This document shows positions 37,845 to 46,373 of a DNA stretch of 64,000 nucleotides, piece by piece. Source of the stretch: Verminephrobacter eiseniae EF01-2 (GTDB lineage Bacteria > Pseudomonadota > Gammaproteobacteria > Burkholderiales > Burkholderiaceae_C); contig NC_008786.1 of the NCBI RefSeq assembly GCF_000015565.1, positions 434,001 through 498,000 of the forward strand. The letters run 5' to 3'. The number at the start of each line of letters is the position of its first letter. The stretch's first letter is position 1. A program made the position numbers and the translations under genes. A model generated the notes under the pieces. It did no database searches and was not told the DNA's origin. It saw only the letters and a list, made by a program, of their open reading frames with translations.

Positions 37845-39044
37845 TCATTGCTGTCCTGCAAATTGGCCGGCGCGCGCCACTATCCGCCCACGGCTGATGA
37901 CGGTGCGCATGGCGGGACGATTGATCAGTGCTTCGCTTGGATTTTCTGCCGGCACCAGCACGAAATTGGCGGGGCATCCAACGTCCAGGCCGTAGTTGGC
38001 GATTCCCAGCGCCCGGGCACCGCCGGCGCTCACGATGTCGAAGGCCATGGCCAGTTCCTGATCTTTGTTCCAGCGATAGCGCAGCGCAATCAGCATCGCC
38101 CGCTCCAGCATGTCGCCGTTGCCCATGGGGCTCCAGGGGTCGCGTATGCCATCCGAGCCGGAGCAGACATTGACGCCACGGCTGCGCAGCAAGGCAACCG
38201 GCGGCACGTCGATGCCTGCGTTGCCGGAGGTCATGATCGAGATGCCCAACTCGGCCAGCCGGTCGGCCAGCGGCAGCAATTGCTCGGTGGGCAGCATGCC
38301 AAGGCAGAAGGCGTGGCTGATCATGACGCGGCCAGACCGGCCGCAGGCTTTGGTGAAGTCGGCGATGCGTTCCACCTGCCACAGCCCCAGGCTGCCACGG
38401 TCGTGCAGATGGATGTCGATGCCTCGGTCGTAGCGCGTTGCCAATGCAAATATGCCTTCGAGATGCCGGATGGGGTCGCCGTCCATGCCCGCCGGGTCCA
38501 GCCCGCCGACATGCTCCACGCCCAGTTCCAGCGCTGCGCGCATCAACTCCAGGGTGCCCGGCTGAATCAGCATGCCGGCTTGGGGAAAGGCGACAAACTG
38601 CATGTCGATGACATCGCGGTAGCGTTCGCGCAGCGCCAGCATCGCGTGGACACGCTCCAGCTTCAACTCCGGGTCGATATCGATGTGACAGCGAAAATAC
38701 AGCGAGCCACGCGCAATGCAATGCTCGATCAAGGGGCCGGCGCGCTCTGCCAGCGGCACGTCGATGGCCCTGAGCACGCGCCGCTCATTGGCAACCTTGT
38801 CGCTCAAGCCTGGCCCCGAGGTGTTGGAATGCCAAGCCATGCCCCACAGCGTTTTGTCGAAATGGACATGGCTTTCCACCAATCCGGGCAATAGCAACCG
38901 AGCGCCGCCATCCAGCAGGCAGGGGATATCCGCTGCGGCACTGCCGGCGGGCACGATGGCGCCTATCGTTGCCCGATGCAGCACGATATCGACGGCAGCC
39001 GCGCCCAGCGGACGCACATTGCGTATGACTTGATCGCCTGTCAT
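37845..39044 (-). CDS. Cytosine deaminase-like amidohydrolase
   Basis: The 399-residue protein has the CodA-type first metal motif PGLVESHVHFDKTLWG (near 57-72). Further motifs are DIHLHDRGSLGLWQVERI (near 212), ISHAFCLG (near 243) and SGSDGIRDPWSPMGNGDML (near 289-307), all matching the cytosine/isoguanine deaminase branch. At the position of the CodA catalytic glutamate after the histidine the sequence has aspartate, so the substrate may differ. AGGAGC lies before the ATG. The middle gene of three consecutive amidohydrolases, separated by 140 bp of repeats from the upstream one. Confidence 0.9.
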   Translation of the reverse strand: MTGDQVIRNVRPLGAAAVDIVLHRATIGAIVPAGSAAADIPCLLDGGARLLLPGLVESHVHFDKTLWGMAWHSNTSGPGLSDKVANERRVLRAIDVPLAERAGPLIEHCIARGSLYFRCHIDIDPELKLERVHAMLALRERYRDVIDMQFVAFPQAGMLIQPGTLELMRAALELGVEHVGGLDPAGMDGDPIRHLEGIFALATRYDRGIDIHLHDRGSLGLWQVERIADFTKACGRSGRVMISHAFCLGMLPTEQLLPLADRLAELGISIMTSGNAGIDVPPVALLRSRGVNVCSGSDGIRDPWSPMGNGDMLERAMLIALRYRWNKDQELAMAFDIVSAGGARALGIANYGLDVGCPANFVLVPAENPSEALINRPAMRTVISRGRIVARAGQFAGQQ

Positions 39045-39070
39045 GGAAATGCTCCTGTAAAAATAGTCAG

Positions 39071-39185
39071 GATGAGGGCTGAAGGAGGAAGGCTGAAAGA
39101 TGGAGGATGAAGGATGAAAATTGCCCTGCAACGGTGGGTGCGGGGTTCGGCCTTCATCCTTTCGACTTCAGCCTTCAGCCTTATC
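39071..39185. repeat. Degenerate GGCTGAAGG / CCTTCAGCC repeats between amidohydrolase genes
   Basis: A purine run of GGCTGAA, GGAGGAA, GGATGAA units (39071-39117) faces a pyrimidine run of CCTTCATCC, CTTCAGCC units (39155-39182) across about 35 bp, so the RNA could fold into a long imperfect hairpin inside the operon. It overlaps the end of the 483-aa amidohydrolase gene by two bases and may tune downstream expression. Confidence 0.6.
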
Positions 39186-40635
39186 AATAATGGCTCGCCC
39201 CCCAGAGCCGGGGCGGCGCGTCGAGCAGATGGCGCAGGCCGCTGCGCTCCAGCATGCGTTCGGCCTCGATCGTGACGCGCTCCAGCACTTCGGTTTCATC
39301 GACGGACAGCACGCGGTAATCTTCCATCAGGATGTTGCCATCGACGATGGTGGTGCAGACGTCGCCGGCATTGGCAAAGCAGGTGATGCGGTAGACCGGC
39401 ATGTTCAGCGGCATCAGGTGCGGCTTGAACAGATCGACCAGAATGATGTCGGCTTTCTTGCCGGCTTCGAGCGAGCCGATGTCCTGCTCCATCGATAGCG
39501 CCCGGGCCGCATCGATGGTCACCATTTCCAGCACTTTGCCATGCGGCAATACGCCGGCATCGCGGAAGTGGCGCCGGTGGTAGTGCATGCACTGCGACAT
39601 GTGGCGGAACATGTCATAGCCGCGATCGGGCGCTGCGCCGTCGGAGCCGATGGCCACGTTGACGCCGGCGTCGATCAGTTCCGGCACCGGGCAGCGCCCG
39701 CGAATCGACATGATGGCGCTGGGGTTGTGCACGATGGAAGTGCCGGTTTCGCGGCACAGGGCAATGTCTTCCCCGGTCAGGTCGATGGCATGCGACATGA
39801 ACGATGCGCGACCCAGCAAACCCAGTTCCCGGTGGGCAAATGCGAGGGTGCCGGCGCGATGGCCGTCCTGCGTGAAGGTCAGCCCGCGTGCACGCGCCAG
39901 CGCCATGTATTGCCCGGCCTGGCTGCGATAGATGGCTTCGAAGGCGGCGAGTTCAGGGTCGAAGGCCGGGCCATACACCGGCAATGTCAGCGCGATCTTG
40001 ATGCGCTGGTCTGCGCTGTCGTGGCATGCGTCGATGATGGCTTGGCAGACCGCATACATGGTGTCGAAATCGACCGCCCGCACGGTCGCGCCATGGGCTG
40101 CATAAGTGGTGTAGTTGCGCGGCGCCGGCGGGCGCGACGGGCCGACGGCCACCACGGAGCGGGTGCCGGTTTTGGCCACCGCCGCGCAGTGGCGCTGCGC
40201 ATACACGGGGTCGTCCACGCGCATGATGGAGTCGCCCCCGCCCAGCAGCGACACGCCCGTGGTCACGCCGGCTTTCAAGCGCTCCAGCGCGGCCAGATGC
40301 GATTCGACTTCCCAAAAATTTTCGTCGGAGGCGCTGGTGTAAATGGTTTTGCAGGCATGCATCCAGGCCTCGCCGTTGCCGCCGCCCATGGTCTTGAGCA
40401 TCGCGTGGCCGGCGTGCGCATGCGCATCGATCAAGCCCGGCAATACCGCCTTGCGGCGCGCATCGAGCACGCGCGCGGCCTGGTAGCGCTGCCGCAATGC
40501 GTCCGTGGCGCCGACGGCGACGATCCGCTGGCCGTGGACGGCCAGCGCGCCATCGTCGAGCACGCGGCGCTGCGCATCCATGGTGATGATGCAGCCATGT
40601 TCGATCAATACATCGATCTGCTGTAAGTTTTGCAT
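39184..40635 (-). CDS. Amidohydrolase (8-oxoguanine deaminase / AtzA-like)
   Basis: The 483-residue enzyme has an intact metal centre: HxH in PGLIDAHAHAGHAM (H72, H74), strand-5 region FTQDGHRAG, strand-6 FMSHAIDL, and aspartate in IGSDGAAPDRGYD. C-terminal TIDAARALSMEQDIGSLEAGKKADIILVDL is the beta-sandwich closure of this superfamily. Relatives hydrolyse amino or chloro groups on guanine-like or s-triazine rings. It lies 13 bp after the ABC ATPase gene, so the operon imports and then attacks the substrate. Start at MQNLQQIDVLIEHG. Confidence 0.92.
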   Translation of the reverse strand: MQNLQQIDVLIEHGCIITMDAQRRVLDDGALAVHGQRIVAVGATDALRQRYQAARVLDARRKAVLPGLIDAHAHAGHAMLKTMGGGNGEAWMHACKTIYTSASDENFWEVESHLAALERLKAGVTTGVSLLGGGDSIMRVDDPVYAQRHCAAVAKTGTRSVVAVGPSRPPAPRNYTTYAAHGATVRAVDFDTMYAVCQAIIDACHDSADQRIKIALTLPVYGPAFDPELAAFEAIYRSQAGQYMALARARGLTFTQDGHRAGTLAFAHRELGLLGRASFMSHAIDLTGEDIALCRETGTSIVHNPSAIMSIRGRCPVPELIDAGVNVAIGSDGAAPDRGYDMFRHMSQCMHYHRRHFRDAGVLPHGKVLEMVTIDAARALSMEQDIGSLEAGKKADIILVDLFKPHLMPLNMPVYRITCFANAGDVCTTIVDGNILMEDYRVLSVDETEVLERVTIEAERMLERSGLRHLLDAPPRLWGASHY

Positions 40636-40648
40636 GATGTGTGAATGC

Positions 40649-41620
40649 TCAGGCCGCTGATGCGTGCACGGTGGGAACGACCGCATGGCAGGCCACTGCG
40701 CTGCCGTCGGCGGCGGCTTTGAGCAATGGCGTTTCGCTGCGGCAGCGCTCCATGGCCAGCGGACAACGTGGATGAAAGGTGCAGCCGCCGGGCGGATCGA
40801 GCGGGCTTGGCACATCGCCGCTGGCATTGCGCACGCGACGGCGGCCATGTTCCAGCCGGGGAATCGCATCCATCAGCAGTTGCGTGTAGGGATGCTGTGG
40901 CCGCTCGAACAGCATTTCGGTCGGCGCCACCTCGACCAGTCGCCCCAGGTACATGACGCCGACCCGGGTCGAGATGAAGCGCACGACCGCCAGGTTGTGG
41001 CTGATGAACAGGCTGGTCATGCCTTCCTCGCGCTGCAGGCGCTTGAGCAGATTGAGTATCTGCGCCTGCACCGAGACATCCAGCGCCGAGGTCGGCTCGT
41101 CGCAGACCAGAAACGAAGGCTCTCCCGCCAGCGCGCGCGCAATCGAAATCCGCTGCCGCTGTCCGCCAGAAAATTCGTGCGGAAACTTGCTCACATCCGC
41201 TGCCGCCAGGCCAACCCGTTGCAGCAGTTCGACCACGCGCAGATCGACCCCGGCCGCGCCGCGCAAGCCCTGAAAGCGGATAGGCTCGGCGATGGTCGAG
41301 CCGACCCGCCAGCGCGCATTGAGCGAGGCATACGGGTCCTGGAAAATCATTTGCACCCGGTGCGGGCGTTGCGCACCCTGCGCATCGAACGCGATGGCAC
41401 CCGCCGTCGGACGGTCCAGTCCGGCGACCATGCGCGCCAAGGTGGTCTTGCCGCAGCCCGATTCGCCGACCAGACTGAACGTGGTGCCCAGCGGAATGTC
41501 GAAACTGACGCCATCGACCGATTTGACGGTGCGCCCCTGCGCCTGGAAGTAGCGCTTGACCTCGCTGACCTTGAGATACGGCCGGTCCATATGCTCCATA
41601 TCAAGCTCGCTCATCATCAT
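40649..41620 (-). CDS. ABC transporter ATPase, DppF/OppF type
   Basis: The 323-residue ATPase has Walker A GESGCGKTT (near 52-60), signature FSGGQRQRISIA and Walker B LVCDEPTSALD. The C-terminal oligopeptide domain carries the cysteine cluster GCTFHPRCPLAMERC, which binds an iron-sulfur cluster in some relatives. Several in-frame ATGs lie at 41620, 41614 and 41599; the first is given but the ribosome site is weak. It pairs with the DppD-type ATPase 129 bp upstream. Confidence 0.93.
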   Translation of the reverse strand: MMMSELDMEHMDRPYLKVSEVKRYFQAQGRTVKSVDGVSFDIPLGTTFSLVGESGCGKTTLARMVAGLDRPTAGAIAFDAQGAQRPHRVQMIFQDPYASLNARWRVGSTIAEPIRFQGLRGAAGVDLRVVELLQRVGLAAADVSKFPHEFSGGQRQRISIARALAGEPSFLVCDEPTSALDVSVQAQILNLLKRLQREEGMTSLFISHNLAVVRFISTRVGVMYLGRLVEVAPTEMLFERPQHPYTQLLMDAIPRLEHGRRRVRNASGDVPSPLDPPGGCTFHPRCPLAMERCRSETPLLKAAADGSAVACHAVVPTVHASAA

Positions 41621-41658
41621 TGAGAACCATCACTGTCAACGCCATGTCGTCTGCACCC

Positions 41659-41690
41659 ATCTGCGCAATCCGCAGAGGGCGCAGATTCAC
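41659..41690. repeat. Second member of the CTGCGCAAT repeat family
   Basis: ATCTGCGCAATCCGCAG followed by GCGCAGATTC repeats the elements seen at 36253-36330 in shortened form. It fills the 129-bp gap between the two ATPase genes, the largest gap in the transporter part of the operon. Confidence 0.5.
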
Positions 41691-41748
41691 GCCGATTGGG
41701 AAACAGGCTGAACCGAATGTGTGTGCCATCTCTCTATTTGTGCGAAGG

Positions 41749-42744
41749 TCAATGATCAACCGGATGCCAGCAATCGACCTGACTGTTGCCGAGCGACCGG
41801 ATTTCTGCCCGGCGCTCCCGGCATTGCGGGGTGACCGCCGGGCAGCGCGGATTGAAGGCGCAGCCTTGCGGCTTGGCATTCAGGCGCGGCATGGCGCCTT
41901 CGATTTGCGTCAGCCATTCGACGGCATGCTCGAGCGGCGGAATGGCGCCCATCAGACCGCGTGAATAGGGATGGCGCGGCGCCGATACGATATCTTCCAC
42001 CGGCCCCTGCTCCACGATGCGACCGGCGTACATGACGGCCACCCGGTCGGCGTTTTCTGCGATCACGCCCATATCGTGCGTCACCAGCAAAATCGCGGTG
42101 CCGCGCTCGCGGCACAACTGCTTCAACAACTCCAGCACCTGCGCTTGCACCGACACATCCAGCGCCGTGGTGGGCTCGTCGGCGACCACCAGTTTCGGCT
42201 CGGCGCACAGCGCCAGGGCAATCACGATGCGTTGGCGCATGCCGCCGGAAAACTGGTGCGGATAAGCATGCAGGCGCTCTTGCGGCGCAGGAATGCCGAC
42301 GGCGCGCATCCACTCCACTGCGCGCTGCGCCGCTTCTTTTGGCCCGATCTCCAGGTGGGTCGTCATGGTCTCGATCAACTGGTCGCCGATTGTCAGCAAG
42401 GGGTTCAGGCTCACCAACGGGTCTTGAAAAATCGCGCCGATCTGCTTGCCGCGAATTTTCCGCATGGCTTGCGGCCCCAAGGTGTCCAAACGCCTGCCGT
42501 CGAACAAAATGGCGCCAGACGCCACCCGCGCCGGGGCATCCAGCAGGCCGAGCACCGCCATGCCGGTGAGCGATTTGCCGGCGCCGGATTCACCGACAAA
42601 GCCGACAATCTCGCCCGCATGAATCGCAAATGAAACGTCCTCCAACGCCTTGAGCACACCGTGGCGCGTGGGAATCTCCACATGCAGGTTCGCTACTTGC
42701 AGCAACGGCGGGCGCTGGCTATGGCGCTCGTTCATGACAACCAT
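41749..42744 (-). CDS. ABC transporter ATPase, DppD/OppD type
   Basis: The 331-residue ATPase has Walker A GESGAGKSL (near 51-59), signature FSGGMRQRIVIA and Walker B LVVADEPTTALD, and the C-terminal CAFNPRCPAVTPQC cluster. The ATG at 42744 has AAGGAAG six bases upstream; a second in-frame ATG follows at 42735. It lies 9 bp after the DppC-type permease stop. Confidence 0.94.
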   Translation of the reverse strand: MVVMNERHSQRPPLLQVANLHVEIPTRHGVLKALEDVSFAIHAGEIVGFVGESGAGKSLTGMAVLGLLDAPARVASGAILFDGRRLDTLGPQAMRKIRGKQIGAIFQDPLVSLNPLLTIGDQLIETMTTHLEIGPKEAAQRAVEWMRAVGIPAPQERLHAYPHQFSGGMRQRIVIALALCAEPKLVVADEPTTALDVSVQAQVLELLKQLCRERGTAILLVTHDMGVIAENADRVAVMYAGRIVEQGPVEDIVSAPRHPYSRGLMGAIPPLEHAVEWLTQIEGAMPRLNAKPQGCAFNPRCPAVTPQCRERRAEIRSLGNSQVDCWHPVDH

Positions 42745-42753
42745 GTCGCTTCC

Positions 42754-43677
42754 TTATTTCAAGCGCGGATTGAGCACATCGCGCAGCCAGTCGCCGAACA
42801 GATTGATCGCCAGCACCAGCACCATCAGGCACACGCCGGGCATCACCGTGACCCACCACTCGCCCGCAAACAGCACCTCATTGCCCAGCCGGATCAAGGT
42901 CCCCAGCGAAGGCGAGGTCGGCGGCACGCCGAGACCCAGAAAGCTCAGCGTGGCTTCCGTCAAAATCGCCATGCCGATGGACAAGGTGGCAATCACCAAG
43001 ACCGGGTTGAGCACATTGGGCAAGACATGGCAAAACAGAATCCGCCATTTCCCCAGACCAATCAGGCGCGCCGCGTTGACATAATCCTTGGACTGCTCGA
43101 CCATGGTCACGCCGCGCACGGTGCGCGCATACTGCACCCAGTTCGACAATCCGATCGCTGCCACCACGACCCAAATGGCGACCTGCTCCTGGATTTCCTT
43201 GGGCAGCACGGTGCGCGCCAGGCCATCGATCAGCAAGGCCACCAAAATCGTCGGAAAACTCAGTTGCACATCGGCCACGCGCATGATGAAATTATCCAGG
43301 CGGCCACCCGCATAACCGCTGAACAGGCCGAGCGTGACGCCGATGACCATCGACAACACCGTCGCGGTAATGGCAACGATCAGCGATACGCGCAAGCCGT
43401 ACAACATCACCGACAGCAAATCGCGCCCCTGGCCATCCGTGCCGAACCAATACATCGGCGCGCCGCCCTCCAGCCAGGCCGGTGGCATGCGCGCATCCAT
43501 CAGATTCAAGGCGGCGGGGTCGAAGGGGTCTTGCGTCGCCAGCCAGGGCGCAAACAGGGCGAACATTGCGTAAAGCGCCAGCACCGCAGCGCCGATCAAG
43601 GCTTCCGGGCTGCGCAAAAAGCTGTAACTCAAATCCGAGTTGCGGGCGCGCTGCAAAAAGGCGAGTAGTGCGGCCAT
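42754..43677 (-). CDS. ABC transporter permease, DppC type
   Basis: The 307-residue protein has six helices, the periplasmic segment WFGTDGQGRDLLSVMLYGLR (near 76-96) and EAA loop AARLIGLGKWRILFCHVLPN. It belongs with the DppB-type permease upstream (39-bp gap) as the membrane pair of the nine-gene operon. Confidence 0.94.
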   Translation of the reverse strand: MAALLAFLQRARNSDLSYSFLRSPEALIGAAVLALYAMFALFAPWLATQDPFDPAALNLMDARMPPAWLEGGAPMYWFGTDGQGRDLLSVMLYGLRVSLIVAITATVLSMVIGVTLGLFSGYAGGRLDNFIMRVADVQLSFPTILVALLIDGLARTVLPKEIQEQVAIWVVVAAIGLSNWVQYARTVRGVTMVEQSKDYVNAARLIGLGKWRILFCHVLPNVLNPVLVIATLSIGMAILTEATLSFLGLGVPPTSPSLGTLIRLGNEVLFAGEWWVTVMPGVCLMVLVLAINLFGDWLRDVLNPRLK

Positions 43678-43716
43678 CTCTCTATTCCCGTGTTCCTGTG
43701 TTCCTGTGGACCGGCA

Positions 43717-44682
43717 TCAGGAGACACGCAAGCGCGGGTCGACCAGAAAGTAAAGCAGGTCGGCGACCATATTGATCAGCACGAACATCAGCGCAATCAA
43801 CATCAGATAGGCGGCAATCAGCGGCACGTCGCTAAAGGTAATCGCCTGGATGATCAGCATGCCAAGGCCGGGCCATTGAAATACCGTTTCGGTAATGATG
43901 GCAAACGCGATCATCGAGCCAAGCTGCAAACCGACCACGGTAATGATGGGAATCAAGGTGTTCTTCAAGGCGTGGTGAAAATGGATGGAGCGCTCGCGGA
44001 TGCCGCGTGCCCGCGCAAACTTGATGTAATCGCTGCGCATCACCTCCAGCATTTCTGCGCGCGTCAAGCGCATGAACAGGGTGAGTTGGAACAGGGACAG
44101 CGTGATCGTCGGCATGACCAGCGACTTCCAGCCACTGGCAGTCAACAGGCCCGTGGTCCAGAAACCGACACTGACCACCTCCCCTCTGCCAAACGACGGC
44201 AACCAGTGCAATTCGACGGAAAACAGCAAAATCAGCGCGATGCCGATCAGAAAGGACGGCACCGAAATCCCGATCAGCGACACCACCTGCAAAGCGCGGG
44301 CACCCCAGGCTTTGCGCCGGATACCCGCGTAAATGCCCAGCGGCAGGCCCAGGCCGAGTGCCAGCAAAGCCGCGCACAGGCTCAGTTCCAGCGTGGCCGG
44401 GATGCGGCTGGCGATGACCCGCGAGACCGGCTCCAGATTGCGGTACGACACGCCAAACTCGCCTTGCAGCGCGCGCCCGAGAAAGAGCAGATATTGCACC
44501 GGCAGCGGCGCATCCAGCCCGAGCCGGGCGCGCAAGGCTTCTTTTTCGGCCTGTGTTGCGGTCTCGCCCACCAGGTTATTCACCGGGTCGCCAATGAAGT
44601 TGAAAATCGCAAAAGAAACCATCGACACCACCAACATGACCGCCAAGCCATTGGCAAGACGCTGTGCAAGAAATCGAAGCAT
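43717..44682 (-). CDS. ABC transporter permease, DppB type
   Basis: The 321-residue protein has the DppB layout, beginning MLRFLAQRLANGLAVMLVVS, with a long loop, EAA region FARARGIRERSIHFHHALKN and a final LINMVADLLYFLVDPRLR. It is more AT-rich than core genes. It follows the binding-protein gene by 42 bp. Confidence 0.94.
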   Translation of the reverse strand: MLRFLAQRLANGLAVMLVVSMVSFAIFNFIGDPVNNLVGETATQAEKEALRARLGLDAPLPVQYLLFLGRALQGEFGVSYRNLEPVSRVIASRIPATLELSLCAALLALGLGLPLGIYAGIRRKAWGARALQVVSLIGISVPSFLIGIALILLFSVELHWLPSFGRGEVVSVGFWTTGLLTASGWKSLVMPTITLSLFQLTLFMRLTRAEMLEVMRSDYIKFARARGIRERSIHFHHALKNTLIPIITVVGLQLGSMIAFAIITETVFQWPGLGMLIIQAITFSDVPLIAAYLMLIALMFVLINMVADLLYFLVDPRLRVS

Positions 44683-44724
44683 GGGCTGGTCCAGAAAATC
44701 AGGGATGGCGGAACAAGCGCGGTC

Positions 44725-46308
44725 TCATTTGACGGTGATCAGCCACAGGCGCAGCTGATTATCCGGCGACTGGCGCAAGTCGATCCCCTTCTTCGCCGCC
44801 CAGATCACCGGCTGCTGATGCAGCGGAATATGTGAAATATCGTTGCGCTCTATCGCCACCGCCGCGGTGATCAGTTGATTGCGTTTGGCAAGGTCGAGTT
44901 CACTGGCGATTTTGGGCAGGTAGGCGTCAAATCTCGGGTTGGAATACCGGCCTGAATTGAGGCCGCCAATGTTTGCCGTCTGTGTGCCCACCACATCCTT
45001 GAGAATCGCGTAGGTATCGGCCATCGGCAAACCGGCATGCCCCATCATGTACAGCGACACATCGTTGGTGTTCAGGCGCTGGTTCCATTTTGCAGCCGGC
45101 TCTATCATGGGGTTGGCCTTGATGCCGACGCGCGCGAGCATGGCCGTGATGGCAAGGCAGAGTTGCTCGTCATAGACATAACGATTGTTCGGGCACTGCA
45201 AGCCGACGGAAAAACCATTGGGATAGCCGGCATCGGCCAGCAGTTTTTTCGCCGCCGCCGTATCGTAGGCAAAGGCGCGCTGGTTCAAGCTCGCCGGCGC
45301 ACCGTTCAGGAACGGAGAAATCAAACTGCCCGCCGGCCAGGAAGCGCCGCGCATCACCGCCCGCTTGAGCACCTCGACATCGATGGCCTGATACAGCGCC
45401 TGCCTGACGCGCAAATCCTTGAACGGGTTCTTGCCCTTGACATTGCCATACAGCAATTCATCGCGGAACTGGTCCATGCCCAGGAAGATGGTGCGCAGTT
45501 CAGGCCCCTGAACGACATCGATGGCCGCCCCCTGCTGCAAACGCTGGACATCTTGCACCGGCACGCTGACCGACACATCCACCACGCCCGACAACAAGGA
45601 CGAAGTGCGCGTGGCATCCGACTTGATCGGCGTAAATACGACGTTGCTCAGATTGTGCCGCGGCTTTTTGTCCCACCAGTGCGGATTGGCAAGAAACTCC
45701 GTCCTGACATCGATTTCGCGTGATTTCACGATGAAGGGGCCGGTGCCATTGGTATGGCGGTTGGCGTAGTTCTCTTTTTTCTGCATGAGATCGCTGGCCT
45801 CGGTCGCATTGTTCGCCTCCGACCAAGACTTGCTCATCACCAGAAATTGCACCAACTCGTTCAACAGGGTCGGAAATGGGGCATGGGTTTCGATATCGAC
45901 CGTGTATTGATCCACCTTGCGCACTTCCTTGATATCGCTCAGGTTGATCCGCACCAGCGAGCCGGGCGAACTCGCACGGGACCAGGTAAACACCACATCA
46001 TCGGCATCAAACGCTTCGCCGTTGTGAAACTTCACCCCGCGCCGCAAATGGAAGCGCCAGACCACGGGATTGCGCATTTTCCAGGACTCGGCCAGCGCCG
46101 GCTCGATCTGCAATTTGTCGTTGAAGCGCACCAGGGACTCATACACATTGGTCACGAATGCGTTGGTAAATGAGTTGGTCGACGAATGCGGGTCCATCGA
46201 CAGCGCATCCAGCCCCGCCGTCCATGTCAATGTTTTGGCAGGCAGGGCCGTGTGGACACCAATGGCCAGCATCACCCCAAGCACGAGGCGCAGGTTTGAA
46301 ATTTTCAT
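44725..46308 (-). CDS. Peptide-type ABC binding protein, second tandem copy
   Basis: This 527-residue family 5 receptor has a signal peptide (MKISNLRLVLGVMLAIGV, cleavage near TALPAKT). It is the same length as the upstream paralogue and roughly five in six residues match by eye, including long identical blocks such as FVTNVYESLVRF. Differences concentrate near the signal peptide and in ligand-lobe segments (for example residues 110-140 and 300-345). A recent tandem duplication in which both copies remain intact suggests two related ligands feed one membrane channel. Confidence 0.94.
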   Translation of the reverse strand: MKISNLRLVLGVMLAIGVHTALPAKTLTWTAGLDALSMDPHSSTNSFTNAFVTNVYESLVRFNDKLQIEPALAESWKMRNPVVWRFHLRRGVKFHNGEAFDADDVVFTWSRASSPGSLVRINLSDIKEVRKVDQYTVDIETHAPFPTLLNELVQFLVMSKSWSEANNATEASDLMQKKENYANRHTNGTGPFIVKSREIDVRTEFLANPHWWDKKPRHNLSNVVFTPIKSDATRTSSLLSGVVDVSVSVPVQDVQRLQQGAAIDVVQGPELRTIFLGMDQFRDELLYGNVKGKNPFKDLRVRQALYQAIDVEVLKRAVMRGASWPAGSLISPFLNGAPASLNQRAFAYDTAAAKKLLADAGYPNGFSVGLQCPNNRYVYDEQLCLAITAMLARVGIKANPMIEPAAKWNQRLNTNDVSLYMMGHAGLPMADTYAILKDVVGTQTANIGGLNSGRYSNPRFDAYLPKIASELDLAKRNQLITAAVAIERNDISHIPLHQQPVIWAAKKGIDLRQSPDNQLRLWLITVK

Positions 46309-46373
46309 TGAAACGGCATCCTTTCGCTTTGAAAATCTGATGGAGCGGCCCTGGCGTTCGGGCGGGCAAGGTT

